DNA of 64,000 nt from NCBI GenBank assembly GCA_963662155.1, contig OY759275.1:3433206-3497205 (forward strand). Reading direction: 5' to 3'. Every line of letters starts with the position of its first letter. Position 1 is the stretch's first letter. This DNA is from Lamellibrachia columna. Its lineage: Eukaryota > Annelida > Polychaeta > Sabellida > Siboglinidae. Positions 1 to 9,869 of this stretch are shown piece after piece. The notes beneath the pieces were generated by a model. The model ran no database searches. It saw only the letters and a list, made by a program, of their open reading frames with translations, and was not told the origin of the DNA. The translations under genes were made by a program, and so were the position numbers.

Positions 1-330
1 GTTCTTGTTTTTGAGTAGCTATACTAGTGACAGTCGCGACTCAGACACAGCTGGTCATGATGGAAAAGGTCTTTGTCATGTGGCAAGGATATCACGTGAT
101 CGAACTCATTTCATATGACGCGTTGAATGCGCACCCACATGGCAGATTCAGCACACACACCATTTCTTATATAGGCCCGTTATGTTATGCTCTATTAATG
201 CTCTATTAATACTGCTTCTGATAAATATTTAATTATATGTTCATATTCCATCAAAAATGCACCATTAGCATAACAAATGTCACTCTTTTTCCAGCGAACC
301 CGATCCCCAAGCATGGATGGGGCTCTCACT

Positions 331-397
331 CAGTCAGTCAGTCAGTCACTCACTCACTCACTCACTCACTCACTCACTCACTCACTCACTCACTCAC

Positions 398-428
<31 letters not shown>
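331..428. repeat. Tetranucleotide microsatellite (CAGT/CACT)n to (CAAT)n
   Basis: The run passes from CAGT units to CACT units and then to CAAT units with no intervening sequence. Open frames across it encode only HSLT and NQSI repeats and are not genes. Confidence 0.95.
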
Positions 429-446
429 CACACTCAATCACCTCAT

Positions 447-770
447 TCACTCACTGAGTCCTCTTCGTGCTTCAGGAGACACATTAGGTTTCACAAGAGA
501 TCGCCACTGCTGTTGATTGGCAGCCTTGGTGATTGAATCCCATGTCGGGCTACAGGCGGTCATCTCCTTTTCCATGGTCCTTCTCCATCTTTCCTTAGGG
601 CGACTCCATCTCTCTCTACCACCTACTGTACAGCGTAGCGCTGTCATGGGAACATTCGACACATGTGCCGAGGCCATCTCCATCTGCGTCTCTTTATCTG
701 TGTTGCCAGCGATGTAGTTTGTATTTTGGTGCAGCTCTCCGTTGTTGTCGAGGCTGGGATAGGCTAACAC
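447..770 (-). pseudogene. C-terminal fragment of a LINE reverse transcriptase ORF
   Basis: The minus-strand frame contains RPKERWRRTMEKEM, then TWDSITKAA and QQQWRSLV. This is the pattern seen at the C-terminus of many invertebrate non-LTR retrotransposon ORF2 proteins, where an RPxxRWxxxVEKEM stretch precedes a conserved W. The recognisable part spans about 482-625. No RT catalytic motifs are present, so this is a 5'-truncated relic. The family is not resolved. Confidence 0.55.
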
Positions 771-1084
771 ATGTTAATGCTTCCAATGGGCCTATAATGT
801 CACTGTACTTAATAATGGCTCAATTCCAATACAATTTGTTTCTTCCATCCAGATATAACAAGACAACTTGGTTATAACGCTGTAGAAGAGAACGGACACA
901 AGCTTCCAAAATGTGGTGAGTAGACTCTGTTCAGAGTGGACAGCGTGATGTCCCTTATGTCTGCGTAGGGAAATGGGAAATGTTGTTGCCTCTCTAATTC
1001 TAAAGTTAACCCACAAAAATGGACCACAACAGACGCACACAGGGCGTGGCTCAAACGGGTTTACCACCTGTGAAAGATGGGTTC

Positions 1085-1215
1085 ATTGTTGAAACACATT
1101 GTCGCTCTCACTACATATGGGGAGTTAAAGGTCCGAACTGTCGATCAAAGGGCCCGGGTTCCAGTCCACCTGCCGCTGAAGCTTGGGCCACTTCGTTCAC
1201 CCCACTTTACCGTGG
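1085..1215 (+). repeat. tRNA-derived SINE fragment (candidate)
   Basis: The stretch GGGCCCGGGTTCCAGTCC near 1150-1167 contains a good pol III B-box (GGTTCCAGTCC). The sequence after it ends in a CACTTTACC-like tail common in invertebrate SINEs. A clear A-box at the expected distance was not found, so this is at best a degraded fragment. Confidence 0.35.
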
Positions 1216-1270
1216 TTTTTAGAAGAAACACTAAAAGCAGTTGGTCCCTTGTATCTGGGGACTGTGCCCG

Positions 1271-1839
1271 GAAAAGTGGAGGAACATAGGGAGAAGTGGA
1301 GGAACATAGGGAGAAGTGGAGGAACATAGGGAGAAGTGGAGGAGCATAGGGAGAAGTGGAGGAGCATAGGGAGAAGTGGAGGAGCATAGGGTGAAGTGGA
1401 GGAGCATAGGGAGAAGTGGAGGAACATAGGGAGAAGTGGAGGAACATAGGGAGAAGTGGAGGAACATAGGGAGAAGTGGAGGAACATAGGGGGAAGTGGG
1501 GGAACATAGGGGGAAGTGGAGGAACATAGGGAGAAGTGGAGGAACATAGGGAGAAGTGGAGGAACATAGGGAGAAGTGGAGGAACATAGGGAGAAGTGGA
1601 GGAACATAGGGAGAAGTGGAGGAACATAGGGGGAAGTGGAGGAACATAGGGATAAGTGGAGGAACATAGGGGGAAGTGGAGGAACATAGGGGGAAGTGGA
1701 GGAACATAGGGAGAAGTGGAGGAACATAGGGGGAAGTGGAGGAACATAGGGAGAAGTGGAGGAACATAGGGGGAAGTGGAGGAACATAGGGAGAAGTGGA
1801 GGAACATAGGGAGAAGTGGAGGAACATAGGGAGAAGTGA
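1271..1839. repeat. 20-bp minisatellite, about 28 copies
   Basis: The unit is GAGAAGTGGAGGAACATAGG with scattered single-base variants (GGGAAG, GGAGCATAGG). Because 20 is not a multiple of 3, all three minus-strand frames stay open and read as a 20-residue FLHFSLCSSTSPYVPPLLPM repeat. This is a by-product of the repeat and not a protein gene. Confidence 0.97.
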
Positions 1840-3046
1840 GCCATTTTGAGAACTTTTGCTCCTTCTAACTGCAGTTATAGCCTGCACTCAAAGCAACTGT
1901 TTTTATATAAAGGTTATGTACTTCCATATGTACTGAATGATTACACACAAGTGCTGAATATATAACAAATGGTTGATGAAAATGTTGGAAGTAAAAATGT
2001 GGCTCACTTCTCCCCACACTGATGAAGCTCAACAAAGTTAACATTGTCTTATAATATTGTCATTTGTTCCAAACTTAGCTGAGTTATATAACTTATAAAA
2101 ACATTCTTGATGTTGCATATGATGCATGTAAAACATTTAGGCATAGTTATTCTAACCCTGTTAATTTTTTCATTTATTATGACTCATTATATATGAGGCA
2201 GGATCTAAAATGTTTCTTCCTAGTATAACAAAGGCTTACATTTTTTGGGTGTTTTTGAAAGATTTATTGGGTCTAAGCGCATTGGCCCAATCCACGTTAA
2301 CTGGTACAATTGGAATGGGATTTTGGCCACTAGACCAACTGATGCTAATATGTGCTTGTTTGTTATCATGAAGTATATCTCAGGCTTTACTGTGTAAAAT
2401 ATTCTCACCTTATGTTATTGCAAAGCACAATACAAGTGTCATTGTACCATGTATGTCTTTTATTCGCTTTCTGTGAACTCCCTATTACCACTCACTCTAA
2501 ACCCGGCACATGTTGATCGGTGTGCAATCCGTTAAATATATAAATGAAATACCCGCTTTTTTGCCTTTGAATTAAAAGAGCTGACCGATCCCTAAGATTG
2601 TTCAAAAGTAGGGCGATGAAGGCCATTCCTTGGGAGAAGTGGTTCACTTCTCCTCAACAAGTGACAACCATCTTGACTTACTTAAGTCCTAGGTCTCAGC
2701 AGTTAGCACCATAAACATCGTTGACCATGGCAGTGTGGTTGCAATGTCGTGATATTGAATACATGAAGATTTAGAAAGAACAGTTGTCAATCTGAGATTT
2801 TTACTTACACAGTCACTAATTGAATATTTCCTCTTCTCTCAATACTGCAGCGTGCTCCTTCCTTTGATCCTGCTCAGCTGTTTGGGGACCCCAAGAGGGT
2901 CACGTGATCAATGAAAGGAGAAACTCCTATTTCTAATTTTTCAGATATACAGTAGGTGGCCCAGTTCTCCCTCCCCCCGGCCCACTTCTCCCAGCTCTCC
3001 CCTAAGATATCCCACACATAGGGTAACTGTGTAACCCGTCGTTGAT
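1840..3046. other. No gene recognised
   Basis: AT-rich sequence with no convincing exon. It probably includes intron of the plus-strand death-domain gene whose last exon lies at 3460-3740. CACTTCTCCC-like motifs related to the upstream minisatellite recur near 1996, 2635 and 2980. Confidence 0.5.
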
Positions 3047-3434
3047 GAAACTGTACAAATAGGGCTAAATACGCCCTGACAAGCCCAGCCGTGTCATAGA
3101 GAAAGAAGAAGAAACTGTACAAATAGGGCTAAATACGCCCTGACAAGCCCAGTCGTGTCATAGAGAAAGAAGAAGAAACTGTACAAATAGGGCTAAATAC
3201 GCCCTGACAAGCCCAGCCGTGTCATAGAGAAAGAAGAAGAAACTGTACAAATAGGGCTAAATACGCCCTGACAAGCCCAGCCGTGTCATAGAGAAAGAAG
3301 AAGAAACTGTACAAATAGGGCTAAATACGCCCTGACAAGCCCAGCCGTGTCATAGAGAAAGACGAAGAAACTGTACAAATAGGGCTAAATACGCCCTGAC
3401 AAGCCCAGCCGTGTCATAGAGAAAGAAGAAGAAA
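3047..3434. repeat. 64-bp minisatellite, 6 copies
   Basis: Six near-identical units start at 3051, 3115, 3179, 3243, 3307 and 3371. Each contains the near-palindrome GGGCTAAATACGCCC and a GAAAGAAGAAGAA purine run. The array ends 25 bp before the splice acceptor of the death-domain exon and so lies in its intron. Only isolated substitutions separate the units (for example AGTCG for AGCCG, GACGAAG for GAAGAAG), which indicates recent expansion. Confidence 0.95.
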
Positions 3435-3459
3435 CATTGTGTGCTTCTGTTTGTTTCAG

Positions 3460-3740
3460 CGGTCCTGGAAGACCCGTTTATGTGTCGCTTGGCTCGTGAC
3501 TTAGGCAACGTCCACTTTCAACTTGGTTCTCTGCTGCGGATTGATCGGGCAGTCATAGAACAGATAGAGAGTGATTACAGATGTGCACCTGAAAAAACGT
3601 TTAAACTGTTGGTGCGATGGCGAGATGAGAACCTGAAAAACAGTAACATCGTCACTATGGTGGACAAGTTGTGTACAGTATTCAGTGACTTGAACCTAAG
3701 TGATATTGTAGATAATATTAAGTCTGACAAATACCTTTAA
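3460..3740 (+). CDS. Terminal exon of a death-domain protein
   Basis: A strong acceptor (TTCTGTTTGTTTCAG) opens an exon starting in phase 1 and reading to a TAA at 3738. The encoded ~93 residues show a death-domain pattern: LARDLGN, then LGSLLRID, IEQIES, a TFKLLVRW helix with the conserved Trp, and a final VDKLCTVFSDLNLSDIVDNI helix. Death domains are six-helix adaptor modules acting in apoptosis and NF-kB type signalling complexes. Here the domain is at the extreme C-terminus. An AATAAA lies at 4043. Upstream exons are not identified, so the rest of the protein is unknown. The left breakpoint of the large duplication (3688) falls inside this exon. Confidence 0.75.
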
Positions 3741-4042
3741 TGGTCTTCACCCTGCGAGGTAGACTCGGCGCAGTAGACTGACAGCCATTTTTACACACCC
3801 GACAAACGTGTTGCGAGCTGCGTGAATTTATTGATTATGAAACTTAATTTGCGTGTGTGTGTTCTTCGTGTTTACGAACAAATTGTTGGTAATAGTCGTT
3901 CTTAATGATTATTTAGTGCTTTGCGAATTTATTATATTGCGATATTCTGTCTTATATTATCCAGTACTGTATTACGTTATTACAGTTTTACGGAGACTAT
4001 TCAATGGAGCCTGTGAAGATAGTTCTTCCGTTGATGCCAACA

Positions 4043-4048
4043 AATAAA
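4043..4048 (+). promoter_or_regulatory. Poly(A) signal AATAAA of the death-domain gene
   Basis: AATAAA follows the TAA by about 300 bp and is followed by a T/G-rich stretch. It is conserved in the duplicate at 38755-38760. Confidence 0.5.
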
Positions 4049-4448
4049 GTCTTCTGTTCAATATCCACAAATTACTGGACTGGTTGCTTGTTTACTGATA
4101 CCCACGGGACGATACAATTATGTCTCACTCACGGTGGGTCTGCCATGCGGTCTGCGAGCTGCCCAGCATCATAGACATAGTAAGATTGTGTCACATGTCT
4201 CAGAGGTGCTGCCTACTGTTATATGCTGTATCACTCTTAATATTCAATGAATCTTGGCCAAATTTACAACGTTTGTTTATTGTGTGAAAACATGTCAAAA
4301 TATGAAATTACAGCTCATTTGCATAATGGTTACCGTGGCAACCGGCAATTCCTTACCAACTTGACATACGTTTACCAGAAACACGTTGGTGAACGTCAAG
4401 TGGATATCAGCACAGCTTGATGTTGTATGACAACTCAGATAACACACG

Positions 4449-4640
4449 GCTAACTCGTTTTGAGAATCCAGCTGACGTTTAAATATTTTCGAACACGATT
4501 GAGTACACGCGTTGACACAGACACGCGATTGTCCAAACGCTTTGTGTATTTTCTCTGATTGTTCTGACTTACGTAATCTTCATTAAATGTCCACATCAGT
4601 TCCATCGTACTGTATGAAAGCTTCGTGAGACCGACACAAA
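4449..4640. repeat. MITE-like repeat fragment, GTTTCACGAAG family
   Basis: Resembles the right half of the fuller copy at 35790-35975: both share GATTGTTCTGA, then a TA(T/C)GTAATCTT stretch, and end in a GCTTCGTGA(A/G)AC terminus. The left end is missing. It lies in the duplicated segment (copy B at 39161-39352). Confidence 0.5.
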
Positions 4641-4835
4641 TTATGTACAAATGTTTATTTAGGGAATATCACACTGTTTGTTGATGTCACGAGACTGTCA
4701 CCAGCCGGATAACATCACGAGTGCTGGTGACACTCGAGTGACATCAATATACAGTTTGTGATTCCCGTTATATATAGCGGTTAGTTAACACTCGAGCACA
4801 CTTTTTTATTTTATACAGTTACAAATATGCTGCAG

Positions 4836-4970
4836 GGCCGTTTTCACGAAGCATCCCGACCGTTCGAAGGAAGTGATGCAGATGTTTGACGCAGATTCCA
4901 TTAATCATAACAATCACAGAGCACAATCAAATCGTTCGAACAATTATCGCACTTTCCGTCGAGTGGACTG
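4836..4970. repeat. MITE-like repeat fragment, GTTTCACGAAG family (opposite orientation)
   Basis: Starts GGGCCGTTTTCACGAAGCAT and continues with an ACAATCACAGAGCACAATC-like stretch matching the reverse complement of the element at 35790-35975. It stops where the tRNA-like tandem array begins. Copy B is at 39548-39682. Confidence 0.45.
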
Positions 4971-4985
4971 GGTTCCAATACTCAT

Positions 4986-5930
4986 CAAAGTGGGTCGTAG
5001 TGGCTCAGTGGTTAGAAGATCGCACTCTCAGTCTAGAGGACCGAGGTTCCAATACTCATCAAAGTGGGTCGTAGTGGCTCAGTGGTTAGAACGTTGCACT
5101 CTCAGTCTAGATGACCGAGGTTCCAATACTCATCAAAGTGGGTCGTAGTGGCTCAGTGGTTAGAACGTTGCACTCTCAGTCTAGAGGACCGAGGTTCCAA
5201 TACTCATCAAAGTGGGTCGTAGTGGCTCAGTGATTAGAACGTTGCACTCTCAGTCTAGAGGACCAGGGTTCCAATACTCATCAAAGTGGGTCGTAGTGGC
5301 TCAGTGGTTAGAAGATCGCACTCTCAGTCTAGAGGACCGAGGTTCCAATACTCATCAAAGTGGGTCGTAGTGGCTCAGTGGTTAGAAGATCACACTCTCA
5401 GTCTAGAGGACCGGGGTTCTAATACTCATCAAAGTGGGTCGTAGTGGCTCAGTGATTAGAACGTTGCACTCTCAGTCTAGAGGACCGGGGTTCCAATACT
5501 CATCAAAGTGGGTCGTAGTGGCTCAGTGGTTAGAAGATCACACTCTCAGTCTAGAGGACCGGGGTTCCAATACTCATCAAAGTGGGTCGTAGTGGCTCAG
5601 TGATTAGAACGTTGCACTCTCAGTCTAGAGGACCGGGGTTCCAATACTCATCAAAGTGGGTCGTAGTGGCTCAGTGATTAGAACGTTGCACTCTCAGTCT
5701 AGAGGACCGAGGTTCCAATACTCATCAAAGTGGGTCGTAGTGGCTCAGTGGTTAGAAGATCACACTCTCAGTCTAGAGGACCGGGGTTCTAATACTCATC
5801 AAAGTGGGTCGTAGTGGCTCAGTGATTAGAACGTTGCACTCTCAGTCTAGAGGACCAGGGTTCCAATACTCATCAAAGTGGGTCATAGTGGCTCAGTGGT
5901 TAGAAGATCGCACTCTCGACCGAGTTTCCA
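4986..5930 (+). repeat. Tandem array of 13 tRNA-like units (~74 bp each)
   Basis: Each unit contains a pol III A-box (TGGCTCAGTGG), an anticodon-stem-like CTCTCAGTCTAGAG and a B-box-like GGTTCCAATAC, so it looks like the tRNA-derived head of a SINE repeated head to tail. Units fall into types by AACGTTGC, AAGATCGC or AAGATCAC after TTAGA, and by GGACCGAGG, GGACCGGGG or GGACCAGGG before the B-box. The B-box departs from GGTTCRANNCC at its end and the acceptor arm does not obviously pair, so functional tRNAs are unlikely. No SINE tail follows individual units. Copy B is at 39698-40642. Confidence 0.8.
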
Positions 5931-7449
5931 ATACTTTGTTCACACCACCTTGCTTCAGTTCATTCAGCTGCAGTAATGAGTTCCTGACTATACAGTGTTG
6001 GACAGCATGGCTGAATGCTTCCCCGAGAAGTTGAGTTGGTGTTGTAAAGAACAGGTCTGTCGGGCGATAGTGGATGAACTGAGAAAGATCTAACTGTGAG
6101 GTTCGGTCATGTTCGGATGATAAATAAGGCATGGTGGCTGCAGGTGGATAGCAAATGCAGCAGGGTACAGCACATGGCAAGAAAGGGGGACCTGGAGGCG
6201 GCAGTGGTTATGGATGTGGAAGTTATGGACAAGGCATTGTAGCAGATGAGGATCTGAGCGGCCACTCCCAATATAAGAATTTTAGAGTATATGACTCGTC
6301 AGTTTGTGGCTGTTTTCTAGGTATTTATAGATGACTTTACGGTCTTTACAAAAGTACAAACCATTGCCTACAGCTCAGGTGATCCACTGATCAGTACAGG
6401 AGCTGAACTGTAATTTGCAGAAACTTCATGAAAGGATGATAGCTTCAACACTAAGCAACAACAATTATGTCATCCTTCATCAACCTTTAATAGACACAAG
6501 TTAAGCAATATCATAATGTTACATTTAAACAATGCATATCATTTATAAATTAATGTAAACCGTTGTGTAGACAATTTAATAAAACCCCATCTATATTATC
6601 ACAGTCTGCTGAATGAAATATTTTATGCTTCAATTTAACAACATTGCTTCGTAATGTCTGCTTAGATTACCAATTTCACAGCTACACTGGACAATTCATA
6701 TGGACTGGTCCTTGCAGGTTTCAATAACAACAGACAAGTATATAGCACATTCAACAATCTTCTAAACACAAGAACACGTGACAGCATCAGATATACCATT
6801 GGAATGTGAGTTACAAGTTCATGTCTGTGCCAAGTATGTCAAATAAAAGGAATTTAAACATCAACAAAATCCAATAAAATAATAAATAAAGAAATGATGT
6901 CTGCCTCAAAGAACAAGAGGCTGACAATTCTATTGTTTGGTGTTTCCTGATCAATTATAATTAATAATGTTAAGTCAACATTGCAAACATGACACATGAC
7001 AACAGAGGAATTATTATATAGACATGTTGACAGGTACATCTAAAACCATGTATAGTATAAAGCCAGTGTAATGTCAACATATCTAACATTTATTTTCTTC
7101 TAGGATTCAAAAGATAAACACTTGTTACTGATTAATATATGATGTCGATCAAACTTCCATTCAAAACATTGGACGAATAAAATATTAGAGATCAACGTCC
7201 CTGTTTACATCATAGTCAAAAGTATCTTGGATCTTGCAAAGGGGGAGCTTAGTAACTCATTAGTTAATCATGCTAAAAAATGGTAAAGATGTCAATCAAA
7301 TGTATTAAAAATGGTGGACAAATAATAGCTGATGACTGCTAGGAATTTTAGGTGTTATCAATGCTGTGTCCAAATGCACAACATTCGGTTTTGTATGCCA
7401 CAGGCTTCTGCATCCATTTCGTGTATGAACATTCACAATTATGCAATGT
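5931..7449. other. 3' flank of RBR gene copy A; short non-supported ORFs
   Basis: On the plus strand, 6007-6093 encodes 28 residues (start MAECFPEKLSW). A Gly-rich frame that is open in copy B (40843-41046) is interrupted in A by a TAG near 6151. TTTATT near 7088, an AATAAA on the minus strand, is a possible poly(A) signal for the RBR gene about 360 bp past its stop. Nothing else recognised. Confidence 0.4.
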
Positions 7450-7596
7450 TCATGCTATTGTCTTCTTTGCCACAGACCTCTGCATCCGTGTCATGTCACG
7501 TGCTGCCCTCTGTAGGATGTTCCTCTGCTCAGACATGAGTGTGTGTAGCTGTGAGAAGACATCACTGATGTTCCCCATCCGTACCTCACCAAGCAA
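7450..7596 (-). CDS. RBR gene A, exon 12 (C-terminus and stop)
   Basis: Codes residues 944-991 and TGA after acceptor TTCTGTTGCAG. The segment is helical and Met/Arg-rich. It lies 3 kb from exon 11 across an intron filled with a satellite and a transposon. Copy B (42162-42308) has Gly to Arg and Arg to Pro changes here. Confidence 0.72.
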   Translation of the reverse strand: MLGEVRMGNISDVFSQLHTLMSEQRNILQRAARDMTRMQRSVAKKTIA

Positions 7597-9805
7597 CTGC
7601 AACAGAAGGCAACAACCCAATTAGACTTCGGGTCAATAATTACATTGTAATTGAAACGCCAATTCCAATTCTGGAATTGTAATTGGATTCAGTGAAAATG
7701 TAACTGGTATTTTAGATTACTTTTTCAATTACATCATGCAAATTTTTAACTCAAAACATCCACTACAAATAATCAGTAAAATATAATATGTTGCGTAGAT
7801 ATCATTATTGTTTTGTCATTAAGAACAATATACAGAAATTAAATAAAGCTGCTCTAAAGTAGATGTTATTTTGGTCTTTGAGTATGTCTATGGTTGCATA
7901 TTTCATATATATTTATTTCAATAAGAAATTGATAATTAGAACTGGTATTTTGTAATTGGAATTTATATTTTTGAGTTGTAATAGGAACTGGTATTTGTAA
8001 TTAGTGTGTAATTGGACTTGATATACTGTAATTGACCCGCAGTTTGAACTGAACCATATATTTACACATAATGTTCTTGCAATTTAACATATCAATAACT
8101 GAAGTGTTTTATATGGATCAGAAAGCTAGACACAGACAAAGATATCTACTGTTGGAACAAATACCAAGAACTACATTGTTGACTGCTATTCTACTGATTA
8201 AGGCTACATTGATCACTGCTTTTATATTGATTAATTTCCTTCTATAATAATGACTGTACTCATATATGGATCACTGTATTTCTATACTGATAACTGTATT
8301 GCTATACTGATAACTGTATTATTGTATTGATGACTGTATTGCTATATTGATCAATGTATTGCTATACGGATGACTGTAGTGCTATATTGATCACTGCATT
8401 TCTATACTGATGACTGTATTGCTATACTGATGACTGTAGTGCTATATTGATGACTGTATTTCTATACTGATCACTGTAGTGCTATATTGATGACTGTATT
8501 GTTATACTGATGACTGTATTGTTATACTGATGACTGTATTGCTATACTGATGACTGTATTGTTATATTGATGACTGTATTGCTATACTGATGACTGTATT
8601 GCTATACTGATGACTGTATTGCTATATTGATGACTGTATTTCTATATTGATGACTGTAGTGCTATATTGATGACTGTATTTCTATATTGATGACTGTATT
8701 GTTATACTGATGTCTGTATTGCTATACTGATGACTGTATTGCTATACTGATGACTGTATTGTTATATTGATGACTGTATTGCTATACTGATGACTGTATT
8801 GCTATACTGATGACTGTATTGCTATATTGATGACTGTATTGCTATATTGATGACTGTATTGCTATACTGATGAATGTATTGCTATATTGGTCACCGTATT
8901 TCTATACTGATGACTGTATTGTTATACTGATGACTGTATTGCTATATTGATCACTGTATTTCTATACTGATGACTGTATTGTTATCTTGATCACTGTATT
9001 GCTATATTGATCAATATATTGCTATATTGATCACTTTATTTCTATATTGATGACTGTATTTCTATATTGATCACTGTATTTCTATACTGATGACTGTATT
9101 GCTATCAGGCATGGGGCAATTGAAAAGTTAATTAATTAAATTACAATTAACTCAGAAATGTTCCAATTAAATTAACATCACACATTTCTCAGGTCAATTA
9201 AATTAAATTAACCTCCCAAATTCAATTAAATTAAACTAACAATTGACTTTAATTCAATTCACAATTAAATTATGTTTTGGTAGAAATGCAGATTACATTT
9301 ATATGTCACTGTTTTTTTGTAAGCTTAATAATAATAATAATTTTTGACTTCTATGGCGCCTATATCCTCAGGAACCTGAGCTCAGAGGCGCGACAAAACA
9401 GAATCAGTAAGCGTAATTGTAAACAGGGACGCGCAAAAGTCAGTATCAGAACGAGGGACAACCGAACATTTATGGTGGGAATGCAAGTTGGAATAGATAT
9501 GTCTTGAGTTTTTTTTCGGAAAATAGCAATAGTTTCTGATGTTTTCAAAGTGATAGGGAGTTCATTCCAGACCCTAGGCGCAGCGACAGAGAAAGCACGT
9601 TTACCCAAGTTAAGTTTTGTTTTAGGTACAATAAGTTGTTGTGAAGTTGATGATCTTAGCTGCCTAGGGATATTTGAAGCACTTGATACAAGTCAAGTCA
9701 TCATTGAAATAATAATATGCTAATTGTTATTGTTTACAAGTTTTATAAAAGTTCTAAAATCACAAGTAAGTTCATAAATGTTACTGTCACAATAGTACAG
9801 TATTC

Positions 9806-9869
<64 letters not shown>

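Noticed and set aside
1145..1887. Three overlapping minus-strand frames of ~215-220 codons reading FLHFSLCSSTSPYVPPL repeats
   Set aside because: All three frames are open because the 20-bp minisatellite has no stop in any register. No composition or start signal distinguishes one, so this is not a gene.
2850..2890. Possible plus-strand exon after a strong acceptor (CTCTCAATACTGCAG), reading RAPSFDPAQLFGDPKR
   Set aside because: No good donor before the in-frame TGA and no recognisable motif, so it could not be tied to the death-domain exon.
4986..5930. Cluster of functional tRNA genes
   Set aside because: A-box and B-box-like motifs exist, but the B-box ends off consensus, acceptor arms do not pair convincingly and all units vary at anticodon-arm positions.
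6007..6093. 28-codon plus-strand ORF (MAECFPEKLSW...)
   Set aside because: Too short, no motif, and identity between copies is no more than that of the surrounding non-coding sequence.
8225..9105. CRISPR-like array
   Set aside because: Units are contiguous 20-bp repeats without unique spacers, in a eukaryotic intron. The same applies to the 43-bp and 64-bp arrays.
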